Positions 7,607 to 17,222 of a stretch of DNA of 64,000 nucleotides are shown piece by piece. The translations under genes were made by a program, and so were the position numbers. The DNA comes from Maribacter litoralis (GTDB lineage Bacteria > Bacteroidota > Bacteroidia > Flavobacteriales > Flavobacteriaceae), in NCBI RefSeq assembly GCF_003075045.1, contig NZ_QCZD01000002.1:124001-188000 (forward strand), given 5' to 3'. Under the pieces are notes generated by a model. That model worked only from the letters and a program-made list of their open reading frames with translations. It had not been told where the DNA came from and searched no databases. Numbering within the stretch: the first letter of the stretch is position 1; each line of letters opens with the position of its first letter.

Positions 7607-8710
7607 TTACACTTTAATATAAATCCCTCTTTTATCCATAATATAGCCAATTAACCAACAAGTAAACATTATCCATAGGGCAAATAATAGTGAGCCAAAG
7701 TAATCACCAGCGGTAGCAATGAAAATAGTATCTGCAATCCAGTTATAAGCGGTGGTGCCTTTCATAGTTATTTCTGACAGGCTTATGATAAAGAGTTCAG
7801 ATAATAGATAGATGAACAAGGTGTTTCTGCCAAAAACTTCAAAAAAGTAAGTCCATTTTCCGGGTTTAGACATATCCAGCAAATAGATTAAAATGGCTAT
7901 GATGAATATATCTATTCCGCTAGTGAGCAATACAAAAGAACTGGACCAAAGTTTCTTATTGAAAGGGAAGATTAAATCCCACGCAAAACCCACAATAATT
8001 AATAAGCCGGCAGCCATTATGAGTTTGGCTATGGTTTCAAAGTTTTGACCGTTTTTTTGAATGAATTTACCGGTAAAATATCCGGCTATGACATTTACAA
8101 TTGCGGGTAAGGTACTTAATAAACCTTCTGGGTCAAAAGCTACGCCACCATTACCATGATACATGTGATCAGCTCCAATAAGAAATTTATCTAATTTTAG
8201 AACCGCGTTTCCTGTTAGGCTGAGGTCTCCAAATACAATTAGAATAATGTGATATGCTACTAAGGCCAATGCACTGAAAATTAAAACTGATTTGGTTTTA
8301 AAATATCTGAGCAAAAGGGAAGCGAACAAGTAGCACAGTGCTATACGCTGTAGAACACCAAAAATTCTAGTTTCTCCAATTGGTTTTAAACCACCGTTGT
8401 CAAAAAACGGAAACCAATACATTAAAAATCCTAATAGGAATATTATGGCAAAACGTTTAAAAACCTTTTTTAAAAACGTACCGCTACTTACATTGTCATA
8501 TTTTTTCATGCTAAAACTCATGGCATTACCTACGACAAATAAAAAAGTAGGGAAAACCAAATCGGTAAGTGTAAATCCGTTCCAAACGGCATGTTTCAAT
8601 ATTCCAAAACTGGTATCTCCATTTCCTGGGGAATTTACAATAATCATAAGGGCAACATCCATCCCCCTAAAGACATCTAAAGATAGATATCGGTTCTTTA
8701 ACGTATTCAT
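7607..8710 (-). CDS. NagX-like membrane acyltransferase (heparan-alpha-glucosaminide N-acetyltransferase family)
   Basis: A 367-residue polytopic membrane protein with about ten helices. The N-terminal motif RYLSLDVFRGMDVALMIIVN and the following WNGFTLTDLVFPTFLFVVG are typical of the DUF5009/HGSNAT-like family, which transfers acetyl groups across the membrane to amino sugars. The conserved cytosolic-face residues around LQRIALCYLFASLLL and FGRNTLFIYLLSELF are present. Bacterial members are linked to uptake or recycling of amino sugars, but there is no such gene cluster here, so the substrate is open. It faces the preceding small gene tail to tail, with only 9 bases between. Confidence 0.85.
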   Translation of the reverse strand: MNTLKNRYLSLDVFRGMDVALMIIVNSPGNGDTSFGILKHAVWNGFTLTDLVFPTFLFVVGNAMSFSMKKYDNVSSGTFLKKVFKRFAIIFLLGFLMYWFPFFDNGGLKPIGETRIFGVLQRIALCYLFASLLLRYFKTKSVLIFSALALVAYHIILIVFGDLSLTGNAVLKLDKFLIGADHMYHGNGGVAFDPEGLLSTLPAIVNVIAGYFTGKFIQKNGQNFETIAKLIMAAGLLIIVGFAWDLIFPFNKKLWSSSFVLLTSGIDIFIIAILIYLLDMSKPGKWTYFFEVFGRNTLFIYLLSELFIISLSEITMKGTTAYNWIADTIFIATAGDYFGSLLFALWIMFTCWLIGYIMDKRGIYIKV

Positions 8711-8747
8711 GTTGGTTGGTTTGGTCTAAGATGTAAGGTAGTGATTT

Positions 8748-9263
8748 TTAAAAGTAAACCCTCACAAAGGGCATTATGGCATTTCCATAAATACTTTGGT
8801 TGTCATCATAAAGTAAATCATAACGCAAGCCAATGGTAACATTTCTAGTGCTATAGCCTGCGCCAACAAAAAATGCAGGTAACCAATAGTTATCCTCAAT
8901 ATCTATAGTTGAGGTAGCTATGGTTCGGTTAATACGTAGTTGTTCAAATTCGGCAGATATTTGAATTTCAGGTATGGGGTTGAATAATGAAAGAACGCTA
9001 CCACCATATGCTAAAAACTTATCATCATCAAATTTTGCATAGTTGAAACTTAAACTAGCTCCAGAAGCAAATTGCTCATTGAATTGGTAAATGGCACTTG
9101 GAGATATAGAGCCATTAAATCCATTATTTGTGAATCCTAATCCAATACTTCCACCAAATCTTACGTTATTCCAAAAATCATTACCGAAATTAGAAGTTTG
9201 GGCAAGGGAAAAGGTGATATTTAATGTAGCTAATCCTATGAATATTAATTTTTTTAAGCTCAT
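8748..9263 (-). CDS. Small outer-membrane beta-barrel protein
   Basis: A secreted beta-barrel protein of 171 residues. The frame extends upstream to an ATG at 9311, but those 16 extra residues are polar and would bury the signal peptide. The start at 9263 gives MSLKKLIFIGLATLNITFSLAQ, a clear signal peptide. The mature part shows alternating hydrophobic strands (GGSIGLGFTNNGF, FASGASLSFNYAKF, IGLRYDLLYDD) and ends VRVYF, with the terminal Phe that signals barrel insertion. It is too general to name a function. It lies 37 bases upstream of the acyltransferase gene on the same strand, and the two may form an operon. Confidence 0.8.
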   Translation of the reverse strand: MSLKKLIFIGLATLNITFSLAQTSNFGNDFWNNVRFGGSIGLGFTNNGFNGSISPSAIYQFNEQFASGASLSFNYAKFDDDKFLAYGGSVLSLFNPIPEIQISAEFEQLRINRTIATSTIDIEDNYWLPAFFVGAGYSTRNVTIGLRYDLLYDDNQSIYGNAIMPFVRVYF

Positions 9264-9337
9264 GTGATGATTTTGTTTTAAAGTTTCATTTTTTTCAATA
9301 ATACTTGGCATTCTATCGTTAGATATTGTAAATGTTG

Positions 9338-9345
9338 TATTTTTG
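9338..9345 (+). promoter_or_regulatory. Candidate -7 promoter element for sucAB
   Basis: TATTTTTG, an exact TAnnTTTG match 35 bases before the sucA ATG. The -33 box is not clear. Confidence 0.45.
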
Positions 9346-9380
9346 TTAGAAATTTATTCTAAAGATACAGAAAGTAATTC

Positions 9381-12176
9381 ATGGATAAATATTCCTTTTT
9401 GAATACCGTTCATACCTCTTTTTTTTCAGAGTTATACGATAAGTATTTAGTAAATCCGGATAGTGTAGAGCCAAGTTGGAGAGCCTTTTTTCAAGGATTC
9501 GACTTTGGAATGGAAAGTTCGTTAGAGGAACTTGAAATTGATGAGAATCGAACTACTGTCGTAGTCAACGGCAACAAGAGTGAAATGCCAGAATCCTTAC
9601 AGAAGGAGTTTCAGGTGATCAGGCTTATTGATGGCTACAGAAGCAGAGGTCACTTATTTACTAAAACAAACCCGGTTCGTGAGCGAAGACATTATGAACC
9701 TACATTGGATATAGAAAATTTCGGACTTTCATCGTCTGATCTTGATACTGTTTTTAATGCTGGTGATATAATTGGTATAGGTCCAAATTCCTTAAAAGAA
9801 ATTGTTAGGCATTTACAAAGTATCTATTGCGATGCTATTGGTGTAGAGTATATGTATATTCGAAAACCAGAGCGTGTAAAATGGATCCAAGATTGGATAA
9901 ATGTCAATGACAATCATCCAAATTTTGAGCCTGAAAGAAAAAAACATATTCTTAAGAAGTTAAACCACGCCATCTCGTTTGAGACTTTTTTGCATACTAA
10001 ATATGTAGGTCAAAAAAGATTCTCGTTAGAGGGTAACGAATCTTTGATTCCTGCCTTAGATGTAATTGTTGAACACGCAGCAGAAATGGGTGTTAAGCAA
10101 TTTGTTATGGGTATGGCCCACCGTGGTAGGTTAAATGTGCTTACCAATATCTTTGGTAAATCTGCGAAAGATATTTTCAGTGAGTTTGATGGTAAGGATT
10201 ATGAGCAAGAGATTTTTGATGGCGACGTTAAATATCACTTGGGTTGGACTTCTGATAGAAAATCCGATAACGGAAATAAGATAAAAATGAGTATTGCGCC
10301 AAACCCTTCTCACTTAGAGACGGTAGGTGCTGTTGTTGAGGGTATTGCAAGAGCTAAGCAAGATGCCGATTATCAAGATGATATTTCTAAAGTGCTTCCT
10401 ATCGTAGTACATGGTGATGCCGCTATTGCGGGTCAAGGTTTAGTCTATGAGGTAGTTCAAATGGCGGGTCTTGATGGGTATAAGACCGGTGGTACCATAC
10501 ATATAGTGGTAAACAACCAAATAGGTTTTACAACTAACTATTTAGATGCAAGATCTTCTACATACTGTACCGATGTTGCGAAGGTAACATTGAGTCCGGT
10601 ACTTCATGTAAATGCAGATGATGCAGAAGCAGTAGTGCATGCATCTCTTTTTGCCTTAGAATATAGAATGCAATTTGCGGGCGATGTTTTTATAGATTTA
10701 TTAGGCTATAGAAAGTATGGTCATAATGAAGGTGATGAGCCAAGGTTTACCCAACCGAAACTTTACAAGGCAATTGCAAAGCATAAGAATCCAAGAGATA
10801 TTTATGCTGAAAAGCTGATGCAGGAAGGTGTAATAGATAATACTTATGTTGCTCAATTAGAAAAACAATATAAAGATTCTCTAGAAGAGAAATTAGAAGA
10901 TTCACGTAAAGAGGATAAAACTATAATAACTCCGTTCATGGCAGATGAATGGAAAGGTTTTGAAAATGTACGTGAATGGGAAATGATGGACCCGGTAAAA
11001 ACCACATTTGCAAAAACTAAGCTAGATAAGATAGCTAAAGTGATTACGGCTTTACCTGAAGGAAAGAAGTTTTTGCGCAAAGTAGAAAAATTGGTTAAGG
11101 ATCGCTACAATATGTATTTTGAAGCCGATAACCTTGATTGGGCAATGGGTGAGCTGTTGGCATATGGTACTTTGTTAGAAGAAGGTTTTGCGGTTCGTAT
11201 GTCTGGTCAAGATGTTGAGCGTGGTACTTTTTCTCACCGCCATGCCGTAATGAAAGTAGAGGAAAGTGAAGAAGAGATTATTTTGTTAAATCAGTTATCT
11301 GAAAAACAAGCTAAATTCCAAATTTATAATTCACTTTTATCTGAGTATGGTGTTGTAGGTTTTGATTATGGTTATGCTATGGCAAGCCCAAATACATTGA
11401 CCATTTGGGAAGCACAGTTTGGTGATTTCAGTAATGGAGCCCAGATAATGATCGATCAGTATATTTCTGCAGCAGAGGATAAATGGAAACTTCAGAACGG
11501 TTTGGTGATGTTATTGCCTCACGGTTATGAGGGTCAGGGAGCTGAACATTCTTCTGCGAGAATGGAACGTTACCTTCAACTGTGCGCAAAAGATAATATG
11601 TACATCGCAGATGTGACTACGCCTGCTCAAATGTTCCATTTATTACGTAGGCAAATGAAGGCGAATTTTAGAAAGCCTTTGATAATCTTCACGCCAAAAA
11701 GTTTATTGAGACATCCAAAAGCCGTATCTAAGATTGCAGATTTAACCAGTGGAAGTTTTCAAGAAGTTATTGATGATGACACTGCAGATGTCAAAAAAGT
11801 AAAAAGTTTGGTTTTCTGTACAGGTAAATTCTATTATGACCTGTTAGCGGTCAAAGAAGAGAACAACAGAGACGATGTTGCTTTGGTTAGGGTTGAGCAG
11901 TTGTTCCCGGTTCCTGAAAAGAAAATGAAAGCGGCAATTGCTAAGTATAAAAATGCCGATGATATTGTTTGGGCACAAGAAGAACCAAGGAATATGGGTG
12001 CATGGAGTCATATGTTAATGCACTTTAGTGAAGCTGAAAAGTTTAGAGTTGCTTCAAGAAGATTTTATGCAGCTCCAGCAGCTGGTAGTTCTGTACGTTC
12101 CAAAGCGCGTCATCAGCAAGTTATAGATTACGTTTTCGATAAGACAAAGGACAATATGTCCAAACCAAAAAAATAA
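9381..12176 (+). CDS. sucA: 2-oxoglutarate dehydrogenase E1 component
   Basis: The 931-residue thiamine diphosphate-dependent E1 subunit decarboxylates 2-oxoglutarate in the TCA cycle and passes the succinyl group to the lipoyl domain of SucB. The N-terminal docking segment ([16 protein letters not shown]) is present. The thiamine/substrate regions follow: [12 protein letters not shown], the metal-ThDP motif around [15 protein letters not shown] to [10 protein letters not shown], and then [16 protein letters not shown] [13 protein letters not shown]. The pyrimidine-binding half contains [26 protein letters not shown] and [23 protein letters not shown]. The length is normal. It is followed 25 bases later by sucB, an obvious operon. 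The gene for E3 (lipoamide dehydrogenase) is not in the window. Confidence 0.98.
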   Translation: MDKYSFLNTVHTSFFSELYDKYLVNPDSVEPSWRAFFQGFDFGMESSLEELEIDENRTTVVVNGNKSEMPESLQKEFQVIRLIDGYRSRGHLFTKTNPVRERRHYEPTLDIENFGLSSSDLDTVFNAGDIIGIGPNSLKEIVRHLQSIYCDAIGVEYMYIRKPERVKWIQDWINVNDNHPNFEPERKKHILKKLNHAISFETFLHTKYVGQKRFSLEGNESLIPALDVIVEHAAEMGVKQFVMGMAHRGRLNVLTNIFGKSAKDIFSEFDGKDYEQEIFDGDVKYHLGWTSDRKSDNGNKIKMSIAPNPSHLETVGAVVEGIARAKQDADYQDDISKVLPIVVHGDAAIAGQGLVYEVVQMAGLDGYKTGGTIHIVVNNQIGFTTNYLDARSSTYCTDVAKVTLSPVLHVNADDAEAVVHASLFALEYRMQFAGDVFIDLLGYRKYGHNEGDEPRFTQPKLYKAIAKHKNPRDIYAEKLMQEGVIDNTYVAQLEKQYKDSLEEKLEDSRKEDKTIITPFMADEWKGFENVREWEMMDPVKTTFAKTKLDKIAKVITALPEGKKFLRKVEKLVKDRYNMYFEADNLDWAMGELLAYGTLLEEGFAVRMSGQDVERGTFSHRHAVMKVEESEEEIILLNQLSEKQAKFQIYNSLLSEYGVVGFDYGYAMASPNTLTIWEAQFGDFSNGAQIMIDQYISAAEDKWKLQNGLVMLLPHGYEGQGAEHSSARMERYLQLCAKDNMYIADVTTPAQMFHLLRRQMKANFRKPLIIFTPKSLLRHPKAVSKIADLTSGSFQEVIDDDTADVKKVKSLVFCTGKFYYDLLAVKEENNRDDVALVRVEQLFPVPEKKMKAAIAKYKNADDIVWAQEEPRNMGAWSHMLMHFSEAEKFRVASRRFYAAPAAGSSVRSKARHQQVIDYVFDKTKDNMSKPKK

Positions 12177-12201
12177 TATAACATATCAAATTATAGAAAG
12201 A

Positions 12202-13422
12202 ATGATTCTAGAAATGAAGGTCCCTTCGCCGGGAGAGTCTATCACAGAGGTAGAAATAGCGGAATGGTTAGTTGAAGATGGGGATTATGTAGAAAAAGAT
12301 CAAGCAATTGCAGAGGTAGATTCAGATAAGGCTACCTTAGAATTGCCTGCAGAAGCAAGTGGAACAATTACACTGAAAGCCGAAGAAGGTGATGCAGTTG
12401 CGGTTGGTGCCATAGTTTGCTTAATAGATACAAGTGCTGCCAAACCAGATGGTGGTGCAGAAGCAGCTAGTGCTCCAAAAGAAGAGAAAAAAGAAGAGCC
12501 TAAAAAAGAAAAAGCTCCACAGCCTGCTCAGGCAAAAGAGACCTATGCCTCTGGAGTTCCTTCTCCTGCAGCCAAGAAAATTTTAGATGAAAAAGGTGTT
12601 GATAGTAGTTCTGTTTCCGGTTCTGGTAGAGATGGTAGAATTACAAAAGAAGATGCTGTAAATGCAGTGCCTTCTATGGGGTCGCCTACAGGTGGCAGTC
12701 GTGGTGAGTCTAGATCAAAACTATCAATGCTGCGTAGAAAAGTAGCGGAAAGATTAGTTTCTGCAAAAAATGAAACAGCAATGTTGACTACGTTCAATGA
12801 AGTGGATATGAGTGCCATTTTTGAACTTAGAAATAAGTATAAAGAAGATTTCAAGAGCAAGCATGGTGTTAGTTTAGGTTTTATGTCCTTTTTTACAAAG
12901 GCAGTGGTAAGAGCCTTGGAAATGTATCCGGCCGTTAATTCTATGATAGACGGTAAGGAAATGATTTCTTATGATTTCTGCGATATCAGTATAGCTGTAT
13001 CAGGACCTAAAGGTTTAATGGTGCCGGTAATAAGAAATGCCGAAAACTTAACATTTAGAGGTGTTGAAGCTGAAGTTAAAAGATTGGCAATTAGAGCACG
13101 TGAAGGTGAGATTACTGTTGATGAAATGACAGGTGGAACATTTACTATTACCAATGGTGGTGTATTTGGTTCTATGTTGTCTACACCAATTATCAATCCA
13201 CCACAAAGTGCTATTTTGGGTATGCATAATATTGTGGAAAGACCTATTGCCCGTGAAGGAGCTATTGCTATAGCACCGATTATGTACGTGGCTTTGTCAT
13301 ATGATCACCGTATTATTGATGGTAAAGAGTCGGTAGGATTTTTGGTTGCCATTAAAGAAGCATTGGAAAGTCCGGAAGAAATATTGATGGACAATAACGT
13401 AAAGAAAGCTTTGGAAATGTAA
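12202..13422 (+). CDS. sucB: Dihydrolipoyllysine-residue succinyltransferase (E2)
   Basis: The 406-residue E2 core of 2-oxoglutarate dehydrogenase. The lipoyl domain occupies residues 1-77, with the lipoylated K43 in [13 protein letters not shown]. An Ala/Pro/Lys-rich flexible linker follows (about 78-112). The peripheral subunit-binding domain ([14 protein letters not shown]...[11 protein letters not shown]) lies at about 117-155. The catalytic acyltransferase domain follows, with the active-site His-Asp in [17 protein letters not shown] near the C-terminus. It transfers succinyl from SucA to CoA. The gene ends in front of a strong hairpin shared with the facing protease gene. Confidence 0.98.
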   Translation: MILEMKVPSPGESITEVEIAEWLVEDGDYVEKDQAIAEVDSDKATLELPAEASGTITLKAEEGDAVAVGAIVCLIDTSAAKPDGGAEAASAPKEEKKEEPKKEKAPQPAQAKETYASGVPSPAAKKILDEKGVDSSSVSGSGRDGRITKEDAVNAVPSMGSPTGGSRGESRSKLSMLRRKVAERLVSAKNETAMLTTFNEVDMSAIFELRNKYKEDFKSKHGVSLGFMSFFTKAVVRALEMYPAVNSMIDGKEMISYDFCDISIAVSGPKGLMVPVIRNAENLTFRGVEAEVKRLAIRAREGEITVDEMTGGTFTITNGGVFGSMLSTPIINPPQSAILGMHNIVERPIAREGAIAIAPIMYVALSYDHRIIDGKESVGFLVAIKEALESPEEILMDNNVKKALEM

Positions 13423-13440
13423 TTTTCTAAGGTTTTATAA

Positions 13441-13478
13441 AAAGAAAAAGCGTTGAGGAAACTCAACGCTTTTTCTTT
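13441..13478. terminator. Bidirectional terminator, sucB versus protease gene
   Basis: A perfect 17-bp stem (left arm 13441-13457, right arm 13462-13478) has a GAAA tetraloop, a T-rich 3' arm for the plus strand and an A-rich 5' arm that works for the minus strand. The right arm overlaps the last codons of the minus-strand gene that ends at 13463. Confidence 0.9.
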
Positions 13479-13912
13479 TTTAAATAAATACATTTTTTGC
13501 CATAGTCGATAATGGCTTTTGACTTTTTAAGAATATCTGCTCCTAAAATACCGTCTACAGGTTCTGTGTTGTGTGCGATTAAAGCTTCATTAACATGCTT
13601 TAGGTCAAAAAGCACAATTTCTAATTGGTGATATTCCCATGAGTATAGATTGATGGTATTTTCTTTGGATACCAAGGTTTCCATATTGGTGGCTCCTGCA
13701 CCTGCGGCTTTTACAATAGATTCTTCGGATATTAATTTAAAGTGCTCTATTTTATCCATGCCAATGCAGGTGTTCGATGCGCCAGTGTCTAATATAAACC
13801 TGCCTTGTACATCATTTATTTCGGCATGGATTTCAAAATGATCGGTTGCCGTTAAAGACAAGGGGATGCGTACGTAATCTTTATGCTTCAAGAATTTTTT
13901 GAGGGTACTCAT
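13463..13912 (-). CDS. Retropepsin-like aspartic protease family protein
   Basis: A 149-residue clan AA protein with a single retropepsin-like domain. The catalytic motif is FILDTGASNTCIG with D42, and the second signature GILGADILKKSKAIIDY lies near the C-terminus. Such proteins would act as homodimers, as in retroviral proteases. It has no signal peptide or membrane helix, so it is probably cytosolic. Bacterial relatives are poorly characterised. The last residues, KKKKR, are encoded by the terminator stem shared with sucB, so the C-terminus may be shaped by the terminator and not by protein function. It diverges from the TatD gene with 37 bases between the starts. Confidence 0.85.
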   Translation of the reverse strand: MSTLKKFLKHKDYVRIPLSLTATDHFEIHAEINDVQGRFILDTGASNTCIGMDKIEHFKLISEESIVKAAGAGATNMETLVSKENTINLYSWEYHQLEIVLFDLKHVNEALIAHNTEPVDGILGADILKKSKAIIDYGKKCIYLKKKKR

Positions 13913-13925
13913 AATTCATTTTCTT

Positions 13926-13945
13926 CAAAGATAAGCCTATTTTTG
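13926..13945. promoter_or_regulatory. Back-to-back candidate -7 elements (protease gene and tatD-type gene)
   Basis: The minus strand carries TATCTTTG (13933-13926) and the plus strand TATTTTTG (13938-13945), both exact TAnnTTTG matches separated by only 4 bases. The plus element ends 4 bases before its start codon. If both are used, the divergent promoters overlap and the plus transcript has almost no leader. Confidence 0.35.
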
Positions 13946-13949
13946 CCGC

Positions 13950-14717
13950 ATGATTATAACAGATACGCATACGCATTTATATAGTGAGGCTTTTGACGAT
14001 GACAGAAAAGAAGCGATCGAGAAGGCAATTGACTTAGGGGTAAAAAGGTTTTTTATTCCGGCAATAGATTCTACGTATACTGAAAGTATGTTGAAATTGG
14101 AGAAAGATTTTCCGGGACATATGTACTTAATGTCTGGTCTGCATCCCACGCATGTGAAAGAAAATTTTGAAGAAGAATTGGCACATGTAGAGGAAATGCT
14201 TAAAACACACTCCTACTATGCCGTTGGGGAGATAGGTATTGATTTGTATTGGGAAAAGAAATATTTGAAAGAACAACAAATTGCCTTTAAAAAACAGATT
14301 CAGTTGGCTAAAAGAAAAAATTTGCCGATCGTTATACACTGTCGCGATGCTTTTGATGAAGTTTTTGAAGTGTTAGAGGAGGAGAAAGGTGATGGTTTAC
14401 GTGGTATTTTTCACTGTTTTACGGGAACTTTAGAGCAGGCTAAAAAAGCCATTTCCTATAATATGAAATTGGGTATTGGTGGTGTGGTTACCTTTAAGAA
14501 TGGTAAGATAGATACCTTTTTAGATCAAATCGAATTAAAGCATATTGTGTTGGAAACCGATGCGCCTTATTTAGCACCTACACCTTATAGGGGGAAAAGA
14601 AATGAAAGTGCATACATTATTAATGTACTCGAGAAATTAGCGGACATTTACGGTGTTCCCAATGAAGAAATTGCAGAAATAACTACCAGTAACTCTAAAG
14701 ATGTGTTTGGTGTGTAA
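13950..14717 (+). CDS. TatD-family metal-dependent hydrolase
   Basis: A 255-residue TIM-barrel DNase/hydrolase of the TatD group, cytosolic. The metal ligands are visible: H7 and H9 in DTHTHLYS, the Glu in VGEIGIDLYW, the His in PIVIHCRDAF, the His in GIFHCFTG and the Asp in VLETDAPYLAP. The C-terminal segment PTPYRGKRNESAYI is also typical of the family. Members are 3'-5' exonucleases acting in DNA repair or turnover, or D-aminoacyl-tRNA-type deacylases; the exact role is not settled by sequence. It sits directly upstream of the L-asparaginase gene with 24 bases between, and the two may form an operon. Confidence 0.93.
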   Translation: MIITDTHTHLYSEAFDDDRKEAIEKAIDLGVKRFFIPAIDSTYTESMLKLEKDFPGHMYLMSGLHPTHVKENFEEELAHVEEMLKTHSYYAVGEIGIDLYWEKKYLKEQQIAFKKQIQLAKRKNLPIVIHCRDAFDEVFEVLEEEKGDGLRGIFHCFTGTLEQAKKAISYNMKLGIGGVVTFKNGKIDTFLDQIELKHIVLETDAPYLAPTPYRGKRNESAYIINVLEKLADIYGVPNEEIAEITTSNSKDVFGV

Positions 14718-14741
14718 TAATGATTGTTTAGTGATTTAAAT

Positions 14742-15767
14742 ATGGATAAAAGAAATATATTACTGATATATACAGGAGGAACCATTGGTATGATGAAGGA
14801 TTATTCTTCTGGAGCCTTAAAGGCGTTCGATTTTTCACAGCTACAAAAGAACATACCAGAACTTAATCAGTTAGATTGTACGATATCAAGTTTTTCTTTT
14901 GATTATCCAATTGATTCTTCGAATATGAATCCTGGTCATTGGATCGCTATTTCCGACATCATAGCCGATAAATATAATGACTACGATGGTTTTGTTGTAC
15001 TGCACGGTAGTGATACTATGAGTTATACCGCCTCGGCTCTAAGTTTTTTACTCGAAAATTTAACCAAGCCGGTAATTTTAACAGGTTCACAATTGCCAAT
15101 AGGGGATTTAAGAACCGATGCTAAAGAGAATCTCATAACCGCTATTCAAATTGCTGCTTTATGTGAAAAAGGAAAGCCGGTAGTGCAAGAAGTAGGGTTG
15201 TATTTTGAATATAAATTATACAGGGGTAATAGAACTACTAAAATAAATGCGGAGCATTTTCAGGCTTTTGCCTCTTTAAACTATCCCCATTTGATTGAAT
15301 CTGGAGTTCATTTGACCGTTTTTAAAGAATATTTATTGCCTCAGAAAAGAAAATTACCCTTAAAATCTCATAGAAATATGGATGATAATGTTGCAATTTT
15401 AAAAATTTTTCCAGGAATTAATAAAAATATTGTCGACGCTATCTTGGGTGCCAAAAATTTAAAAGCGCTGGTTTTGGAAACTTATGGATCAGGAAATGCA
15501 CCAATGGAAGAGTGGTTTTTAGATAAATTGAATAATGCGATAATTAATGGTGTTCATATAATTAATGTTACGCAGTGCTCTGGCGGTGCGGTTATGATGG
15601 GCCATTATGAAACGAGTTCTAGATTAAAGAAAATGCAAGTTATTAATGGTAAGGATATTACAACTGAGGCTGCCATTACAAAGGCAATGTACTTGCTGGG
15701 AAGCGGAGTCTCTCCTGAGCTATTTAAAACTGTTTTTGAAACATCTTTACGCGGAGAGATGCTTTAA
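14742..15767 (+). CDS. ansA: Type I (cytoplasmic) L-asparaginase
   Basis: A 341-residue asparaginase that hydrolyses asparagine to aspartate and ammonia. The frame runs back to a TTG at 14724, but the ATG at 14742 is preferred because it starts right before the family N-terminus MDKRNILLIYTGGTIGMM. The first nucleophile is the Thr of TGGTIG (T14), and the second catalytic triad lies in VLHGSDTMSYTASALSF with the Lys in GDLRTDAKENL. There is no signal peptide, so it is the cytoplasmic low-affinity AnsA type and not the secreted type II enzyme. Confidence 0.95.
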   Translation: MDKRNILLIYTGGTIGMMKDYSSGALKAFDFSQLQKNIPELNQLDCTISSFSFDYPIDSSNMNPGHWIAISDIIADKYNDYDGFVVLHGSDTMSYTASALSFLLENLTKPVILTGSQLPIGDLRTDAKENLITAIQIAALCEKGKPVVQEVGLYFEYKLYRGNRTTKINAEHFQAFASLNYPHLIESGVHLTVFKEYLLPQKRKLPLKSHRNMDDNVAILKIFPGINKNIVDAILGAKNLKALVLETYGSGNAPMEEWFLDKLNNAIINGVHIINVTQCSGGAVMMGHYETSSRLKKMQVINGKDITTEAAITKAMYLLGSGVSPELFKTVFETSLRGEML

Positions 15768-15838
15768 ATTTAACAGTACTTTAATTTCGATAACTAATAT
15801 TTTTTTTGTTATTTGCCCACCCTTAAAAAAGGTAACTT

Positions 15839-15926
15839 AGAGAGGTGGCCGAGTGGTCGAAGGCGCACGCCTGGAAAGTGTGTATACCCCAAAAGGGTAT
15901 CGAGGGTTCGAATCCCTTCCTCTCTG
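15839..15926 (+). tRNA. tRNA-Ser (anticodon GGA)
   Basis: An 88-base class II tRNA. The acceptor stem AGAGAGG pairs with CCTCTCT. The D arm is GGCCGAGTGGTCGAAGGC-like. The anticodon stem CACGC/GTGTG encloses the loop CTGGAAA, giving anticodon GGA (15873-15875). The long variable arm forms a hairpin (TACCCC AAAA GGGGTA-like), which is diagnostic for Ser. The T loop is TTCGAAT, the discriminator base is G, and CCA is not encoded. Confidence 0.95.
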
Positions 15927-15927
15927 C

Positions 15928-15947
15928 AAGTAAGTTTTACTTTTTTT
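15928..15947 (+). terminator. Weak terminator after tRNA-Ser
   Basis: A 6-bp stem (AAGTAA / TTACTT) with a 3-base loop is followed by five further T. The stem is AT-rich and weak, but the position directly behind the tRNA is right. Confidence 0.4.
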
Positions 15948-15990
15948 ATATTGTTTTTTTTTTATCTTTAACCCTATTAACTAACTAATT

Positions 15991-15998
15991 TAAGTTTG
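15991..15998 (+). promoter_or_regulatory. Candidate -7 element close to the exbB start
   Basis: TAAGTTTG matches TAnnTTTG and ends 5 bases before the ATG at 16004. If it is used, the transcript would be nearly leaderless. It could equally be a chance match in AT-rich DNA. Confidence 0.3.
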
Positions 15999-16003
15999 AA
16001 AAA

Positions 16004-16753
16004 ATGAAAAAATTATTCCCAAGCCTAGCAGTCGCTGGGGCATTTGTAGCAGGTACAAATATTGTAAGTGCAAAAGTAGCAGCAGTAGCGTTGCTAGTTC
16101 AAGAAGGAGCTCCTGAAGCGGAAAAAGGATTTACTCAGGTTTTAAAAGAAATGTTTATTACAGGTGGTGCCGGTTTCATGGGTATCGTTCTTTTATGTTT
16201 GATCCTTGGTTTGGCAGTTGCGATTGAAAGAATCATTTATTTGAACATGGCAAGTACAAATTCTGCCAAGTTGAAACAACAAGTTGAAGATGCTTTGGCG
16301 TCAGGTGGTGTTGAGGCTGCAAAAGAAGTTTGTAGAAATACAAAAGGACCTGTTGCTTCTATCTACTACCAAGGTTTGGATAGAGCTGGTGAGAGCATCG
16401 AATCTGCTGAGAAAGCTGTTGTTGCTTACGGTGGTGTTCAAATGGGTCAATTGGAGAAAAACGTTTCTTGGTTGTCTTTATTTATCGCTATTGCACCAAT
16501 GCTTGGTTTCATGGGTACGGTAATCGGTATGATTCAAGCCTTCCAAAAGATTGCTGCTGTTGGTAACTTAAGTGCATCTCTTATTGCAGGTGATATTCAA
16601 GTTGCATTATTAACAACGGTATTCGGTCTTATTACGGCTATTATACTTCAAATTTTCTACAACTATATTATCGCTAAAATTGATAGCATTGTTAATGATA
16701 TGGAAGATTCTTCTATTACATTGATAGATATGTTGGTAGATCACAAAAAATAA
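16004..16753 (+). CDS. exbB: MotA/TolQ/ExbB-family proton channel
   Basis: A 249-residue inner-membrane proton channel subunit that energises an outer-membrane process through the proton motive force. An N-terminal signal-like segment (to about residue 24) is followed by three core helices: GFMGIVLLCLILGLAVAIERI (about 53-75), LSLFIAIAPMLGFMGTVIGMI and ALLTTVFGLITAIILQIFYNYI. The AP.LG..GTV.GMI signature is typical of ExbB/TolQ. It heads an operon with an unknown membrane protein, two ExbD proteins and an outer-membrane protein. No TonB or TonB-dependent receptor gene is adjacent, so whether it drives TonB or something else is open. Confidence 0.93.
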   Translation: MKKLFPSLAVAGAFVAGTNIVSAKVAAVALLVQEGAPEAEKGFTQVLKEMFITGGAGFMGIVLLCLILGLAVAIERIIYLNMASTNSAKLKQQVEDALASGGVEAAKEVCRNTKGPVASIYYQGLDRAGESIESAEKAVVAYGGVQMGQLEKNVSWLSLFIAIAPMLGFMGTVIGMIQAFQKIAAVGNLSASLIAGDIQVALLTTVFGLITAIILQIFYNYIIAKIDSIVNDMEDSSITLIDMLVDHKK

Positions 16754-16778
16754 GTTTCACTTTTAATACCTAAAAATT

Positions 16779-17210
16779 ATGCAAAAAATTATTAAAATAG
16801 CATTAATTGCTATAGGTGTATTAAGTGCAGTGCTTTGGTATTTGTTACCAAGTGCAGATATGCCGGCAGCTGAAGCTGCTCAGAGTGGAGCTATGAATAC
16901 TATGTTTATCATTACTTATCTTTTATTGGGTATTGCAGTTGTGGTAAGTTTAGTGTTTACTTTAAAGAATTTATTTTCTAACCCACAAGGGTTAAAGAAG
17001 ACGTTATTTGCTGTAGGAGGCTTTTTATTAGTAGTTGGGGTTTCTTACGTCTTGGCAAGTGGAACGGATGTAGATCCGGAATTCTTGGCTATGGAAGACG
17101 AGGGTACGATTAAGCAAATAGGTATGGGGTTAAATGTATTTTTTATCCTTACTATAATTGCTGTATTATCCTTGATCATACCAGCTGTTAAAAATATGTT
17201 TAGTAAATAA
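16779..17210 (+). CDS. Four-helix membrane protein in the exbBD operon
   Basis: A 143-residue membrane protein with four predicted helices, near residues 6-22, 41-62, 75-93 and 118-139. Helices one and two are separated by an Ala-rich loop with polar residues. I do not know a named family. It stands between exbB and the first exbD with gaps of 25 and 12 bases, so it is almost certainly co-transcribed. It may be an accessory subunit of the same complex, perhaps particular to Bacteroidetes; that is inference from position only. Confidence 0.8.
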   Translation: MQKIIKIALIAIGVLSAVLWYLLPSADMPAAEAAQSGAMNTMFIITYLLLGIAVVVSLVFTLKNLFSNPQGLKKTLFAVGGFLLVVGVSYVLASGTDVDPEFLAMEDEGTIKQIGMGLNVFFILTIIAVLSLIIPAVKNMFSK

Positions 17211-17222
17211 AAATAGAAAACT

